The notes: generated from the sequence alone by a model not told the origin. A stretch of 64,000 nucleotides of DNA from Pseudomonas fluorescens (GCF_000968015.1 NZ_LACH01000014.1:109582-173581); one strand, 5' to 3'; positions 53,488-62,559 are shown, counted from the first letter of the stretch. Numbers and translations: made by a program.

Positions 53488-55425
53488 TTAGAAGTTCACG
53501 CCGAAGCTGAGCGCAACGAAATCGCGGTCATCGACGGTGGTGTACTTGCCATCAAAGAAGTTGGTGTAAGCCAGGCTCGCGGTGTAGGTGTTCTGGTACT
53601 CGGCATCGACGCCCAGGCTCACTGCTTTGCGACCTTCCTCGAAGTTGCCGCCAGGGCCAGGCGAGTAGCCTTCCACGTCATGAGACCAGGCCACGTTCGG
53701 CTTGAGGTTCACACCGGCGAATACGTCGTTGTATTCCCAGATGGCACGACCGCGGTAGCCCCAGGAGTTTGCGGTGGTAAACCCGTCGTTTTCGCAGTAG
53801 CGACTCACGTTGTTTTGCGGTCCGCCTGCCAGGGTAGAGGTGTTCAATGCCACGCACTGACCATTTGGCAATGGACCAGGGCCGTAGCTCGGGTCACGGC
53901 CGTAACGCGCTTTGTTAGTGCTTTCCAGACCACCAACGTGAGTAAAGCCGACCTCGCCCACCAGGGTCAGTCGCTCGGCGCCCATCACCTGGTCGAAGAA
54001 GTGAGTAAGGGTCGTCTGGAGCTGGGTCACTTCCTTGCGGCGATAGCCTTTTTGATCCGCCCCTGGCGTACCCTGGAGTACGGAAACGTTAGGGTTCAGA
54101 GGTGTCAGACCGGAAAAGAGAATGTCGGTGGTGTTGAGCTGAACCGGAGCATTCGGCCGGTAGCTGACTTCACCACTCCACGCAGTACCTGTCGGTAACG
54201 TGGTAGAGAAGCTCAAGCCATACAGGCGAATATCTTCAGGGTACTCGACGTAGTAGCTGGAGTTACCGGCCACGTTCAATGGCAACAAGGTCGGTGCCAG
54301 GTTACGCGCGACAGCGAGAGGAACACCCCTGGCCACCAGCGAGCCCACCAGGCCCGCCGCGCTATAAGCGCTCGCCGGAGCACCTTTGCCGCTGAAAATC
54401 GGCGCACGGCTGTGGTAGTTCATGAAGTAGGCGCCGAACTCGGTGTCCAGCGGATCGAACATGTATTTGAAGGACACGCCAAATTGACCGCTGTCACGGG
54501 CATCGCGATCCGGACCGCGACGAACGATTACGCCTTCATCCGGGTCACCCCAGGTCACGCCCCTGGCAGCGAGGGTGTTGATGGTGGCATTACGCAGCGA
54601 AGCCGGCAGCCCTGCAGACGTCAGTGCGCTGTTGAGTCCGTTACGGGTGCGCAGTACGGCCAGGTTGTTATCGCAGCCATCCGCAATCACGTCCGGTTGC
54701 GAGAAGAAGGTGCCGCAGTTGTCGACAACAGTCTGGTCCCATTCGAGCTGGTAGAAGGCTTCGGTCGAGAGGTTCTCGGTGAGGCTCTGGGACACGTAGA
54801 ACATGTTGACCGGGATCAGGCCTTCCTTGATCTCGGCACCGGGGCGACGGAACGCGGACACGTCGATCGGGTTGATCGAGTTGATACCGCCGCCGATGAA
54901 AGTACTTTCACCCCAACTCACTACTTGCTTGCCCAGACGCACGGAGCCCGGCTGATCGGCAACGGAGTAGTTGTGGTAGACGAAGGCGTCGAGGATCTGG
55001 CCGCCGGAGGACTTGGCGCCTTCTTTGCGGTTGCTGTCGCTGATGTCCTTGAACGGACGGCTTTCGTCCTTGAGTTCGAAGTCGTACCAGTATTTGCCAC
55101 GGACGAAAACGCCGGTATCGCCATATTTCAACTCAAGGTCATGGATGCCCTTGAAGATCTTGGAGAACGTTTCGCCGCTCTTGAAGTTCAGGTGACCGTC
55201 GTCGGATGTCTGGGACAGGCCACGGCCGCCGTTGTTGACGCCGATGAGATTCTTGTTGGCATTTTCAGTAGACCAACTGGCACCGATCGACAGGGACGAG
55301 TCGAACTGACCTTCGATTTCACCAACGTTGAAACTGACGCCGAATGCTGGCCCGGCGAGCGTAGAGGCAAGACTGACCGCCAGGGGCAGTTTTGCCCGGC
55401 GCCAGAACTGGTTTACTGATGTCAT
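53488..55425 (-). CDS. DUF1302 family outer-membrane protein
   Basis: This 645-residue protein starts at ATG 55425 (GGAG site eight bases upstream); a much longer open frame to 55749 covers the spacer. The signal ends LAGPAFG. The mature part begins FNVGEIEGQFDSSLSIGASW and ends in a beta strand RDFVALSFGVNF with terminal Phe, like an outer-membrane barrel. The interior contains SVRLGKQVVSWGESTFIGGG, a family hallmark. It is probably a channel for a hydrophobic or ester substrate (inference). Confidence 0.9.
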   Translation of the reverse strand: MTSVNQFWRRAKLPLAVSLASTLAGPAFGVSFNVGEIEGQFDSSLSIGASWSTENANKNLIGVNNGGRGLSQTSDDGHLNFKSGETFSKIFKGIHDLELKYGDTGVFVRGKYWYDFELKDESRPFKDISDSNRKEGAKSSGGQILDAFVYHNYSVADQPGSVRLGKQVVSWGESTFIGGGINSINPIDVSAFRRPGAEIKEGLIPVNMFYVSQSLTENLSTEAFYQLEWDQTVVDNCGTFFSQPDVIADGCDNNLAVLRTRNGLNSALTSAGLPASLRNATINTLAARGVTWGDPDEGVIVRRGPDRDARDSGQFGVSFKYMFDPLDTEFGAYFMNYHSRAPIFSGKGAPASAYSAAGLVGSLVARGVPLAVARNLAPTLLPLNVAGNSSYYVEYPEDIRLYGLSFSTTLPTGTAWSGEVSYRPNAPVQLNTTDILFSGLTPLNPNVSVLQGTPGADQKGYRRKEVTQLQTTLTHFFDQVMGAERLTLVGEVGFTHVGGLESTNKARYGRDPSYGPGPLPNGQCVALNTSTLAGGPQNNVSRYCENDGFTTANSWGYRGRAIWEYNDVFAGVNLKPNVAWSHDVEGYSPGPGGNFEEGRKAVSLGVDAEYQNTYTASLAYTNFFDGKYTTVDDRDFVALSFGVNF

Positions 55426-55761
55426 CGACGCTACTCCATGTGCATTATTGTTATGGCAGTGAGCACTTCTAAAAACGCTGTGGATGACTGGGAGCCAAGA
55501 AGTCCCTAAGTCATTCCAAAGTTGCATCGCCCCCGTTTGTGCGTTTGCTCCGTTCTTAAAAATCCTTGAGCGGACTATAGCCAGCAGGTAGTACTGCTTG
55601 ATCCCTCTAAAGTGTGATTTGCAGCTGCCAGCCACTCTGGAACAGTCCTTTGCCAAGCCGACACCCGTCGGCCCGTCTAGGATGGCTGAAAATTCGGATT
55701 TGACAAGCCAAGCGCTTGCTTGGTGGGGCTGGCGTGCCCTTTCGGGCACGCCAAGTGACGC
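55426..55761. other. Spacer between the acyl-CoA ligase and DUF1302 genes
   Basis: This stretch of 336 bp holds no convincing gene. It has a hairpin GGCGTGCCC-TTTC-GGGCACGCC (55731-55752) directly after the ligase stop, without a T-tract, and a palindrome-like AAGCCAAGCGCTTGCTT near 55706-55722. On the minus strand TGACTTAGGGA...TCCCAGTCA (about 55486-55514) is an imperfect inverted repeat before the DUF1302 start and could be a regulator site. I found no confident promoter. Confidence 0.5.
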
Positions 55762-57444
55762 TTAAAGCGTCGAGAGGAAGGTGCTGTTGTTGGCTTGCCA
55801 TTCGGTGATGTCGACGCGAATACGCTTCTTGTCGAGTTTGCCGACACTGGTCTTGGGAATTTCAGTAACAAGGGCGATCTGGCTCGGGATGGCCCACTTG
55901 CTCAGGTGCCCCAGTTCCACGAACGGCTTGAGGTGTTCCTTCAGTTCCCTGGCCCCGATCACATGGCCTTCGCGGATCACCAGCAGCGCGAACGGACGTT
56001 CGCCCCACTGCGGATCGGCGATGCCCACAACTGCTACTTCGCGTACCGCAGGGTGGCGGCTGATCAAGTCTTCAAGGTCCAGGGAGGAGATCCACTCGCC
56101 GCCAGTCTTGATCACGTCCTTGATCCGGTCGCGAATGTCGATCACCCCCATGCTGTCCAGGGTCGCTACGTCACCGGTGTGCAGCCAGCCTCCGGCCCAG
56201 AGCTCGGCGCCCTTTTGCGGTTCGTTGAAATAGCCCTCGGTGAGCCACGGCGCACGCAGCACCAGTTCGCCTTGAGTCTCGCCATCGGCGGGCAGGAAGT
56301 TGCCGTCGGTGTCGACGATCGCCGCCTCCACCAATGGCCCCGGCACACCGGCCTTGATCCGGTACGTGGTGCGTTCGTCTTCGGTGCCGGCCATCAGCTC
56401 ATCGTTGAGGTGTGCACACGACACCAACGGCCCGGTTTCCGACATGCCGTAAGCGGCGGTCAGTTGAATGCCCTTGGCCTTGGCCGCGTCGTAAAGCGCA
56501 CGGTTCAGCGCACTGCCGCCGATGACGATTTTCCAGCCACCGAAATCCGTGCCTTGCGCAGCTTTGGAATTGAGGACCATTTGCAGGATGGTCGGCACGC
56601 AATGGGAAAAGGTGACCTTCTCCTTGCGCCACAGCTCCACCAGGTACTCAGGGTCATAGCGACCGGGATAGACCTGCTTGAGCCCGAGCATGGTCGCCAC
56701 ATACGGCAAGCCCCAGGCGTGCACATGGAACATCGGGGTGATCGGCATGTAGACGTCGTTGGTGCCCAGCAACCGCACGCTGTCGATGGCGCCCATGATG
56801 GTCGACACACCCATGGTGTGCAGCACCAGTTGCCGATGGGTAAAGTACACACCTTTGGGATTACCGGTGGTGCCGGTGGTATAGAACGTGGTCGCGACCG
56901 AGTTTTCGTCGAAATCCTGGAAGTCGTACTGAGTGTTCGCCGCGGCCAGCAACTGCTCGTATTCGCCGATGAGGTTCGGCAAGTCGGCGGTTTTCTCCGG
57001 AAGGTCAGTCAGCAGCAGGGTTTTCTCTACCGTGGTCAGGTGCCCGGCAATGGCCTGGTACAATCCGACGAACTCGCTGTTGACCAGCACAAAACGGTCC
57101 TCGGCGTGGTTCATGGTATAGAGAATTTGTTCCGGTGACAGGCGCACGTTGATGGTGTGGATCACCGCGCCGATCATCGGGATGGCGAACATGCATTCCA
57201 GGTAACGATGGCTGTCCCAGTCCATCACCGCCACGGTATCCCCGGCCTTGACGCCGGCCGCCGTCAGCACGTTGGCCAACCTTGCGACCCGTTCGATCAG
57301 GGTCGGGTAGCTATAGCGCAACTGGTCGCGGTAAATGATCTCGCGGGTTTTTTCATAACGAGCGCCGGACATCAGCAGCCGTTTAATCAGCAGCGGATAC
57401 TGGTAAGCGCCTTCGGCTGGGGGGATAACGCGAGTCTGCAACAT
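55762..57444 (-). CDS. Fatty acyl-CoA ligase (AMP-binding)
   Basis: This adenylate-forming ligase has 560 residues. The P-loop-like motif is YTTGTTGNPKGVYFTHRQL (near 180), followed by AAYGMSETGP, the Asp in WLHTGDVATLD, and the C-terminal lysine in KTSVGKLDKKRIR. It is closest in style to medium-chain fatty-acid ligases such as P. putida PP_0763, a protein I recall lying next to DUF1302/DUF1329 genes. The ATG at 57444 follows AAAGGGA by five bases; fifteen upstream codons are rejected. Confidence 0.92.
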   Translation of the reverse strand: MLQTRVIPPAEGAYQYPLLIKRLLMSGARYEKTREIIYRDQLRYSYPTLIERVARLANVLTAAGVKAGDTVAVMDWDSHRYLECMFAIPMIGAVIHTINVRLSPEQILYTMNHAEDRFVLVNSEFVGLYQAIAGHLTTVEKTLLLTDLPEKTADLPNLIGEYEQLLAAANTQYDFQDFDENSVATTFYTTGTTGNPKGVYFTHRQLVLHTMGVSTIMGAIDSVRLLGTNDVYMPITPMFHVHAWGLPYVATMLGLKQVYPGRYDPEYLVELWRKEKVTFSHCVPTILQMVLNSKAAQGTDFGGWKIVIGGSALNRALYDAAKAKGIQLTAAYGMSETGPLVSCAHLNDELMAGTEDERTTYRIKAGVPGPLVEAAIVDTDGNFLPADGETQGELVLRAPWLTEGYFNEPQKGAELWAGGWLHTGDVATLDSMGVIDIRDRIKDVIKTGGEWISSLDLEDLISRHPAVREVAVVGIADPQWGERPFALLVIREGHVIGARELKEHLKPFVELGHLSKWAIPSQIALVTEIPKTSVGKLDKKRIRVDITEWQANNSTFLSTL

Positions 57445-57791
57445 AAGAGTCCCTTTTCTGACTGCACGGTCGTGGCTGAAAGTAAGCACTTTAGTGCGCT
57501 TGGACGCCAGCCAAATCAGCCAAAGGAATGATTTGCAGAACCGGGTAAAATGCTAGCTTTGCGCCACTACCTGGCGTGTTTCGTCGGGAATTCGGGAATT
57601 GCGCTGTAAAACGTTGCAACGCATGCACGTAACACTTGTCTGTGAGCCTACGTACCATACGGACATGATGAGCCGATCGGTTGGCAGCCGAACAGTTGCC
57701 CCAGGTCACCCGACCTTCAACCTCATCGTCAAGAGAAGGATCTTGTCCACTAGACCTGTCTGGTCACTCGCCATCGGTATTGCATATAACA
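57445..57791. other. Divergent spacer, ligase / glycosyltransferase
   Basis: This stretch of 347 bp between divergent genes must contain promoters for both. I see no clear -10/-35 pair, operator palindrome or small gene. It is more AT-rich near 57590-57680 and 57770-57800. Confidence 0.5.
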
Positions 57792-58685
57792 ATGACTATT
57801 GAATTGACCGCGCCCCAGAACGGCACCTCCACACAAGTACCTCTGGTTTCCATCGTGGCGCCCTGTTTCAACGCGCAAAAGTACCTGGAAGAGGCCATCA
57901 AGAGCATCTTCGCCCAGGACTACCCGAACTTCGAAGTCATCATCGTGGACGATGGGTCCAGCGACGACAGCCTCGCCATACTCAAGCGCTTGCAACAAAC
58001 CTATGACTTCCAGCTGTATTCGCAACCGAACCAGGGCGTGAGCGCGGCGCTCAACCACGGCTTGCGATACGCCAAGGGCGTCTATGTGTCGACGCCGGAC
58101 CTGGATGACATCATGCTGCCGGAGTCAGTGCGCATTCGCGCCGAATACCTGGACCAGCACCCGAACGTCGGCTGCGTGGGTGCGCTGATCAGCTACATGG
58201 ACAGCGATGGCAACACCATCAAGCAGCAACAACGCGACAAGATCCACACCTACAACTTCGATCAGGTCCTCAGAGGTGCCGTCGTGATCGGCGCCCCTGT
58301 TGCGCTCTATCGCATGAAAGCGATGCGAAGTGCCGACTTCTACGCGCCGAAGCTGAGGGTTCAGGACTTTCAGATGACGTTGCGGATTGCCCGGCTGGGT
58401 TATGAGATCCATGAATTGCCGATCTGCATGACCCGCTATCGCCGCCATGCCAACAACCTGTCGAGAAAATACCGGATATTGCTCCAGGCGGACCTTGAGG
58501 CGATCGCGCCGTACGAGAACCATCCCGGCTACCAGAGCGCCCGCACCAAACTGGTGAACAAGGCCCTCAAATATGCCGTGGTCGAAGACAAGAAAGAAGC
58601 CTGGCAGCTGTTGCGCTCGATTCCCTGGCGGCACCTCAATAGAACCAGCTTCAAACGCTTCAAGCGGCTGGTACTACATCGCTAG
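57792..58685 (+). CDS. Family 2 glycosyltransferase
   Basis: This is a soluble GT-A protein of 297 residues: VSIVAPCFNAQKYLEEAI and VIIVDDGSSDDSL near 18-60, the DXD-like TPDLDD near 102, and a QDFQMTLRIARLGYEI acid motif. There is no TM segment and no polymerising QXXRW motif, so it likely adds single sugars. No other glycan genes are nearby and the acceptor is unknown. The ATG at 57792 was chosen because the domain starts about 15 residues later. Confidence 0.88.
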   Translation: MTIELTAPQNGTSTQVPLVSIVAPCFNAQKYLEEAIKSIFAQDYPNFEVIIVDDGSSDDSLAILKRLQQTYDFQLYSQPNQGVSAALNHGLRYAKGVYVSTPDLDDIMLPESVRIRAEYLDQHPNVGCVGALISYMDSDGNTIKQQQRDKIHTYNFDQVLRGAVVIGAPVALYRMKAMRSADFYAPKLRVQDFQMTLRIARLGYEIHELPICMTRYRRHANNLSRKYRILLQADLEAIAPYENHPGYQSARTKLVNKALKYAVVEDKKEAWQLLRSIPWRHLNRTSFKRFKRLVLHR

Positions 58686-58700
58686 CCGCCTCACAGGGCC

Positions 58701-59330
58701 TCAGTGCATCTCGGTAAACGCGAGTTTCACACCGATGGCGATCAGTACCGCGCCCATGGTCCGATCGAACCAGTGGCCCATCCGGGCAAAACCTGCGCGC
58801 ACGCGCTGCTGGCTGAACAGCATCGCCACCAGGCAGAACCACACAGCGGTGGCCACCGCGAGGTAGATGCCGTAGCCCGCCTGTACCGCCAGCGGCGTGT
58901 GCGGATTGATCACCACGGTGAACAGCGAGAGGAAGAACAGCGTCGCTTTCGGGTTCAAACCGTTGGTCACGAAACCCGAAGTGAAGGCGCCGCGAGCAGT
59001 GCGCTCGCCCGCTTCCTTGTGCAGATCGTCAGCCGCAGGTTGGGCTGGTTGTGCTCGCAAGGCCTTGAAGCCGATGTACAGCAGGTACGCGGCGGCGGCC
59101 CATTTCAGGGCATTAAACAACACGATCGACTGGGACACGATCAGGCCAATGCCAAGCAACGAATAGCCGACGTGCAAGAAAATCGCCGTGCCGACACCCA
59201 GCGCCGTCCAGGTGCCAGCGCGACGACCATGGGTCACGCTCTCACGCACCACCACGGCAAAGTCCGGGCCTGGGCTGGCCACGGCCAGCAAGTGAATCAG
59301 GGCAACGGTCAAAAACTCTGTCCAGTACAT
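58701..59330 (-). CDS. LysE-family amino acid/metabolite exporter
   Basis: This 209-residue inner-membrane protein has about six hydrophobic segments. The family N-terminus MYWTEFLTVALIHLLAVASPGPDFAVVV and the central GFVTNGLNPKATLFFLSLF are RhtB/LysE hallmarks. The start at 59330 excludes 62 upstream codons that cross a REP element. The substrate is unknown. Confidence 0.93.
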   Translation of the reverse strand: MYWTEFLTVALIHLLAVASPGPDFAVVVRESVTHGRRAGTWTALGVGTAIFLHVGYSLLGIGLIVSQSIVLFNALKWAAAAYLLYIGFKALRAQPAQPAADDLHKEAGERTARGAFTSGFVTNGLNPKATLFFLSLFTVVINPHTPLAVQAGYGIYLAVATAVWFCLVAMLFSQQRVRAGFARMGHWFDRTMGAVLIAIGVKLAFTEMH

Positions 59331-59384
59331 GGGGCTCCTCAGGGGCAATTTGGTCAATAAAAACACTCGAGCGAAATCAATCTC

Positions 59385-59518
59385 TGTGGCGAGGGAGCTT
59401 GCTCCCGCTCGGCTACGAAGCAGTCGTGAAACCGGATAACGCGGTATTCCCGACAAAACTCGGTCGCCTGGATTGGGGCTGCTGCGCAGCCCAACGGGGG
59501 CAAGCCCCCTCGCCACAG
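59385..59518. repeat. Inverted REP pair, TGTGGCGAGGG family
   Basis: TGTGGCGAGGGAGCTTGCTCCCGCTCGG and its reverse-complement-like partner (CAACGGGGGCAAGCCCCCTCGCCACA) enclose about 80 bases, including a GGGCTGCTGCGCAGCCC hairpin near 59476-59493. It occupies most of the spacer 59331-59580. Confidence 0.88.
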
Positions 59519-59580
59519 GTGTTTCATCTGATAGGCTCGGCAGATTACGCCTTCAGTTCATTGCACAAAAGGTACAGTTG

Positions 59581-60546
59581 ATGACGAACACTCACCGCGC
59601 CGTTTTCCTCGACCATCCGTCCCTGGACCTGGGCGATCTCGACCTCAGCCCGCTGCAAGAGTGTTTCAGCGACTTACAGCTTTTCGCCCAGACCACGCCG
59701 GACCAGGTAATTGAACGCCTCAAGGGCGCCACCGTTGCCATCAGCAACAAAATCCTGATCGACGCCGCCGCCATCGCTGCCAGCCCCGAGCTGAAGCTGA
59801 TCCTGATCACCGCCACCGGCACTAACAACGTTGACCTCGCCGCCGCCCGCGCCCACGGCATTACCGTCTGCAACTGCCAGGGTTACGGCACGCCGTCGGT
59901 GGCGCAGCACACGATCATGTTGCTGCTCAATCTGGCAACGCGCCTGGCCGATTATCAAAAGGCTGTCGGCGAAGGTCGCTGGCAGCAGGCGAAACAGTTC
60001 TGCCTGCTGGACTACCCGATTGTCGAACTGGAAGGCAAAACCCTCGGCCTGCTCGGTCACGGCGAACTGGGCGGCGCGGTCGCACGGCTGGCCGAAGCCT
60101 TTGGGATGCGTGTACTGCTCGGTCAGATTCCCGGGCGCCCTGCCCGACCGGATCGTTTGCCACTGGAGGAGCTGCTGCCGCAGATCGACGCGCTGACCCT
60201 GCACTGTCCGCTCAATGAACACACCCGTCACTTCATCGGAGCCCGTGAACTGGCCTCGATGAAACCCGGTGCGTTCGTGGTCAACACCGCACGCGGTGGC
60301 TTGATCGACGAGCAGGCGCTGGCCGATGCCTTGCGCAACGGTCACCTGGGTGGCGCGGCCACCGACGTGTTGAGCGTTGAGCCACCGACCGCCGGCAATC
60401 CGCTGCTGGCCCAAGACATTCCACGGTTGATTGTCACCCCGCACAACGCCTGGGGCAGTCGCGAGGCACGCCAGCGAATCGTGGGCCAGTTGACCGAAAA
60501 CGCGCAGGGATACTTCAGTGGTAAAGCGCTGCGGGTCGTCAGTTGA
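59581..60546 (+). CDS. D-2-hydroxyacid dehydrogenase (hydroxypyruvate reductase-like)
   Basis: This 321-residue NAD(P)-dependent enzyme has the nucleotide motif [16 protein letters not shown], substrate Arg in NTARGGLID, a central Glu region and the catalytic His in VTPHNAWGS. It is most like hydroxypyruvate/glycerate dehydrogenases (HprA-type), but glyoxylate and other 2-keto acids are possible. The rsmC start is 34 bp downstream, so the two may be cotranscribed. Confidence 0.92.
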   Translation: MTNTHRAVFLDHPSLDLGDLDLSPLQECFSDLQLFAQTTPDQVIERLKGATVAISNKILIDAAAIAASPELKLILITATGTNNVDLAAARAHGITVCNCQGYGTPSVAQHTIMLLLNLATRLADYQKAVGEGRWQQAKQFCLLDYPIVELEGKTLGLLGHGELGGAVARLAEAFGMRVLLGQIPGRPARPDRLPLEELLPQIDALTLHCPLNEHTRHFIGARELASMKPGAFVVNTARGGLIDEQALADALRNGHLGGAATDVLSVEPPTAGNPLLAQDIPRLIVTPHNAWGSREARQRIVGQLTENAQGYFSGKALRVVS

Positions 60547-60580
60547 TAGACTGCGGCACTTTTTTTCACAGGAGCAGAGT

Positions 60581-61579
60581 ATGGATCCGCGCAGTGAAGT
60601 ACTGCTTCGTCAGGCCGAGTTATTCCAGGGTTCGGTGCTGCTGGCCGGTTTGCCCGCCGATGACCTGCTGGGCCGTCTGCCCGATGCTCATGGCTGGTGC
60701 TGGCATGCCGGCGATCAAGCAGCGCTGGATGCCCGCTTCGCCGAGCGCAGCCATTTCGGTGTGAATGCACCGGAGCGCGCGTTCGACATCGCCGTGGTGT
60801 TTCTGCCCAAATCCAAGGACCTGACCGACTACATCCTCAACGCCCTCGCCTCCAGACTGGCCGGTCGTGAACTGTATCTGGTGGGTGAAAAACGCAGCGG
60901 CATCGAAGGCGCGGCCAAGCAACTGAACCCCTTCGGCAAACCGCGCAAACTCGACAGCGCGCGGCATTGCCAGCTGTGGCAGGTAACCGTGGCCACGGCG
61001 CCAGAAGCCAAATCGCTGGAAAGCCTGGCCCAGACTTATGAATTGCCGCTGGCCGAAGGTCCGCTAAAAGTCATCAGCCTGCCGGGCGTGTTCAGCCACG
61101 GTCGGCTGGATCGCGGCAGCGCGCTGTTGCTGGAACATTTGGACAAATTGCCGAGCGGCCATTTGCTGGACTTCGGTTGCGGCGCCGGTGTGTTGGGAGC
61201 GGCCGTGAAACGTCGCTATCCACACAACCAGGTCACCTTGCTGGATGTGGATGCCTTTGCCGCCGCCAGCAGTCGCCTGACATTGGCTGCCAACGGTCTG
61301 GAAGCTGACGTGATTACCGGTGACGGTATCGACGCCGCACCGATGGGTCTGAGTGCGATTCTGAGCAATCCACCGTTCCATGTCGGGGTTCACACAGACT
61401 ACTTCGCTACCGAGAACTTGCTGCGAAAAGCCGCCAAACATCTAAAAAATGGTGGCGAACTTCGCTTGGTGGCGAACAGCTTCCTGAAGTATCAGCCGCT
61501 GATCGAGGAGCATCTGGGCGTGTGTGCGATCAAGGCTGAAGGACAGGGTTTCAGGATCTACCGAGCCAAACGCGGCTAG
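60581..61579 (+). CDS. rsmC: 16S rRNA (guanine1207-N2)-methyltransferase
   Basis: This 332-residue protein has duplicated methyltransferase halves. The N-terminal half lacks a SAM site. The C-terminal half has [18 protein letters not shown] and the N2-guanine catalytic motif [10 protein letters not shown], then [13 protein letters not shown]. RsmC modifies 30S subunits, whereas the related RlmG acts on 23S rRNA; length and sequence favour RsmC. ATG 60581 follows CAGGAGCAGAGT. Confidence 0.92.
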   Translation: MDPRSEVLLRQAELFQGSVLLAGLPADDLLGRLPDAHGWCWHAGDQAALDARFAERSHFGVNAPERAFDIAVVFLPKSKDLTDYILNALASRLAGRELYLVGEKRSGIEGAAKQLNPFGKPRKLDSARHCQLWQVTVATAPEAKSLESLAQTYELPLAEGPLKVISLPGVFSHGRLDRGSALLLEHLDKLPSGHLLDFGCGAGVLGAAVKRRYPHNQVTLLDVDAFAAASSRLTLAANGLEADVITGDGIDAAPMGLSAILSNPPFHVGVHTDYFATENLLRKAAKHLKNGGELRLVANSFLKYQPLIEEHLGVCAIKAEGQGFRIYRAKRG

Positions 61580-61581
61580 AA

Positions 61582-61599
61582 CCTCTTTTAAAAAAGAGG
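61582..61599 (+). terminator. Weak terminator-like hairpin after rsmC
   Basis: CCTCTTTT-TAA-AAAAGAGG-type pairing immediately after the stop codon; there is no good T-run, so it may act poorly. Confidence 0.4.
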
Positions 61600-61600
61600 C

Positions 61601-61629
61601 TTGCCCAATCGAATTTGCCTAGGCAGAAT
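61601..61629 (+). promoter_or_regulatory. Candidate promoter of the riboswitch transcript
   Basis: TTGCCC (61601-61606), a 17-nt spacer and CAGAAT (61624-61629) predict a start near 61636, exactly one base before the riboswitch P1 stem. Confidence 0.6.
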
Positions 61630-61636
61630 CCGCTCC

Positions 61637-61834
61637 GTCCTAGGGGAGTAGTCTCCCACGAGCGCCATGCTCGTCCGGCATACGTCAACATACTTGGTCA
61701 ACAGACCATGGCGTATGCGACCCAAGCGTCCGCATCAGACGGATCGCAGGGTTTGACAAGACCTATGACACGAACACCTTACCCGGGGCGGGAAGGCTGT
61801 ACGTGTCATAGCCGTGTCGACCCGCCCCTTAGGA
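61637..61834 (+). promoter_or_regulatory. yybP-ykoY (manganese) riboswitch
   Basis: The aptamer at 61637-61769 carries the L1 motif GGGGAGTAG (61643-61651) and the L3 motif ACAAGACC (61756-61763). P1 is GTCCTAGG (61637-61644) with CCTATGAC (61762-61769). ACGAGC-GCCAT-GCTCGT and GCATACG...CGTATGC form internal helices. Downstream, CTATGACACG (61763-61772) can pair with CGTGTCATAG (61802-61811), and TCCTAGG (61638-61644) with CTTAGGA (61828-61834), the ribosome binding site. This class is known to sense Mn2+ and controls Mn exporters. Confidence 0.9.
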
Positions 61835-61842
61835 AAACCCTG

Positions 61843-62427
61843 ATGCTGGATTCACTTCTCGTTCCCACCGCAATCGTTGCCTTGGCCGAAATCGGCGACA
61901 AGACGCAACTGCTCGCGCTCATTCTTGCCGCTCGCTTTCGCAAACCCTGGCCGATCATCGCCGGTATCGTCGCTGCAACCCTGGCCAACCATGCGGCAGC
62001 CGGTGCGGTAGGCGCCTGGGTCGGTAGTTTCTTCTCGAATGCGACGCTGCACTGGATCCTCGCCGTGAGCTTCACCGCGACCGCATTGTGGACCTTGGTG
62101 CCGGACAAGATGGATGACGACGAAGCCAGCACCGCCCGCAAGTTCGGACCGTTCCTGACCACGTTGATCGCGTTTTTCCTTGCGGAGATGGGCGACAAGA
62201 CTCAAGTCGCCACGGTGATGCTCGCGGCGCAATACCCGGAACTGTGGCTGGTAATCATCGGCACTACCGCCGGCATGTTGATTGCCAACGTGCCAGTGGT
62301 TTTGGCGGGTAACTTTGCCGCGGATAAATTGCCGTTGACCCTGATCCGTCGCCTGGCGGCGTCGGCGTTCTTCATCCTCGCCATTGTCGCGGTGTACAAG
62401 GCGATGCAGAGCAGCGGCTGGGTTTGA
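61843..62427 (+). CDS. TMEM165/GDT1 (UPF0016) cation transporter, probable Mn exporter
   Basis: This 194-residue protein has six membrane segments in two repeats, each with the family motif E-x-G-D-K-T (EIGDKTQ at 16-22, EMGDKTQ near 115-121). Bacterial relatives export Mn2+ (MneA/MntX) and the upstream manganese riboswitch supports that role here. AGGA (61831-61834) lies eight bases before the ATG. The long upstream open frame covers the riboswitch and is not coding. Confidence 0.92.
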   Translation: MLDSLLVPTAIVALAEIGDKTQLLALILAARFRKPWPIIAGIVAATLANHAAAGAVGAWVGSFFSNATLHWILAVSFTATALWTLVPDKMDDDEASTARKFGPFLTTLIAFFLAEMGDKTQVATVMLAAQYPELWLVIIGTTAGMLIANVPVVLAGNFAADKLPLTLIRRLAASAFFILAIVAVYKAMQSSGWV

Positions 62428-62459
62428 CGCGTTAGGCCAGAAGACCGCGTTATCGTTCA

Positions 62460-62559
62460 TCGTCGGAACGCCGCCCGGAGCAAGCACGCTCCCACAGGGG
62501 TCAGTGTCGATCACAAAACCAATGTGGGAGCGAGCTTGCTCCGGGCGGCGTTCCGACGA
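62460..62559. repeat. Inverted REP pair after the TMEM165 gene
   Basis: TCGTCGGAACGCCGCCCGGAGCAAG-type and its complement CTTGCTCCGGGCGGCGTTCCGACGA flank GCTCCCACA / TGTGGGAGCGAGC cores. Compared with the other pairs, the outer part reads CGCCGCCCGGAGC, a distinct variant. Confidence 0.88.

Noticed and set aside
55560-55660. Sigma54 promoter before the DUF1302 gene
   Set aside because: GG and GC elements resembling -24/-12 are present near CTGGCAGCTGC but the spacing is wrong.
55426-55749. N-terminal extension of the DUF1302 protein by 108 residues
   Set aside because: The signal peptide begins at 55425 with a proper ribosome binding site; the extension is spacer DNA.
61615-61842. N-terminal extension of the TMEM165/GDT1 protein by 76 residues
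   Set aside because: This stretch is the riboswitch; the membrane protein begins normally at MLDSLLVPTAIVALAE.
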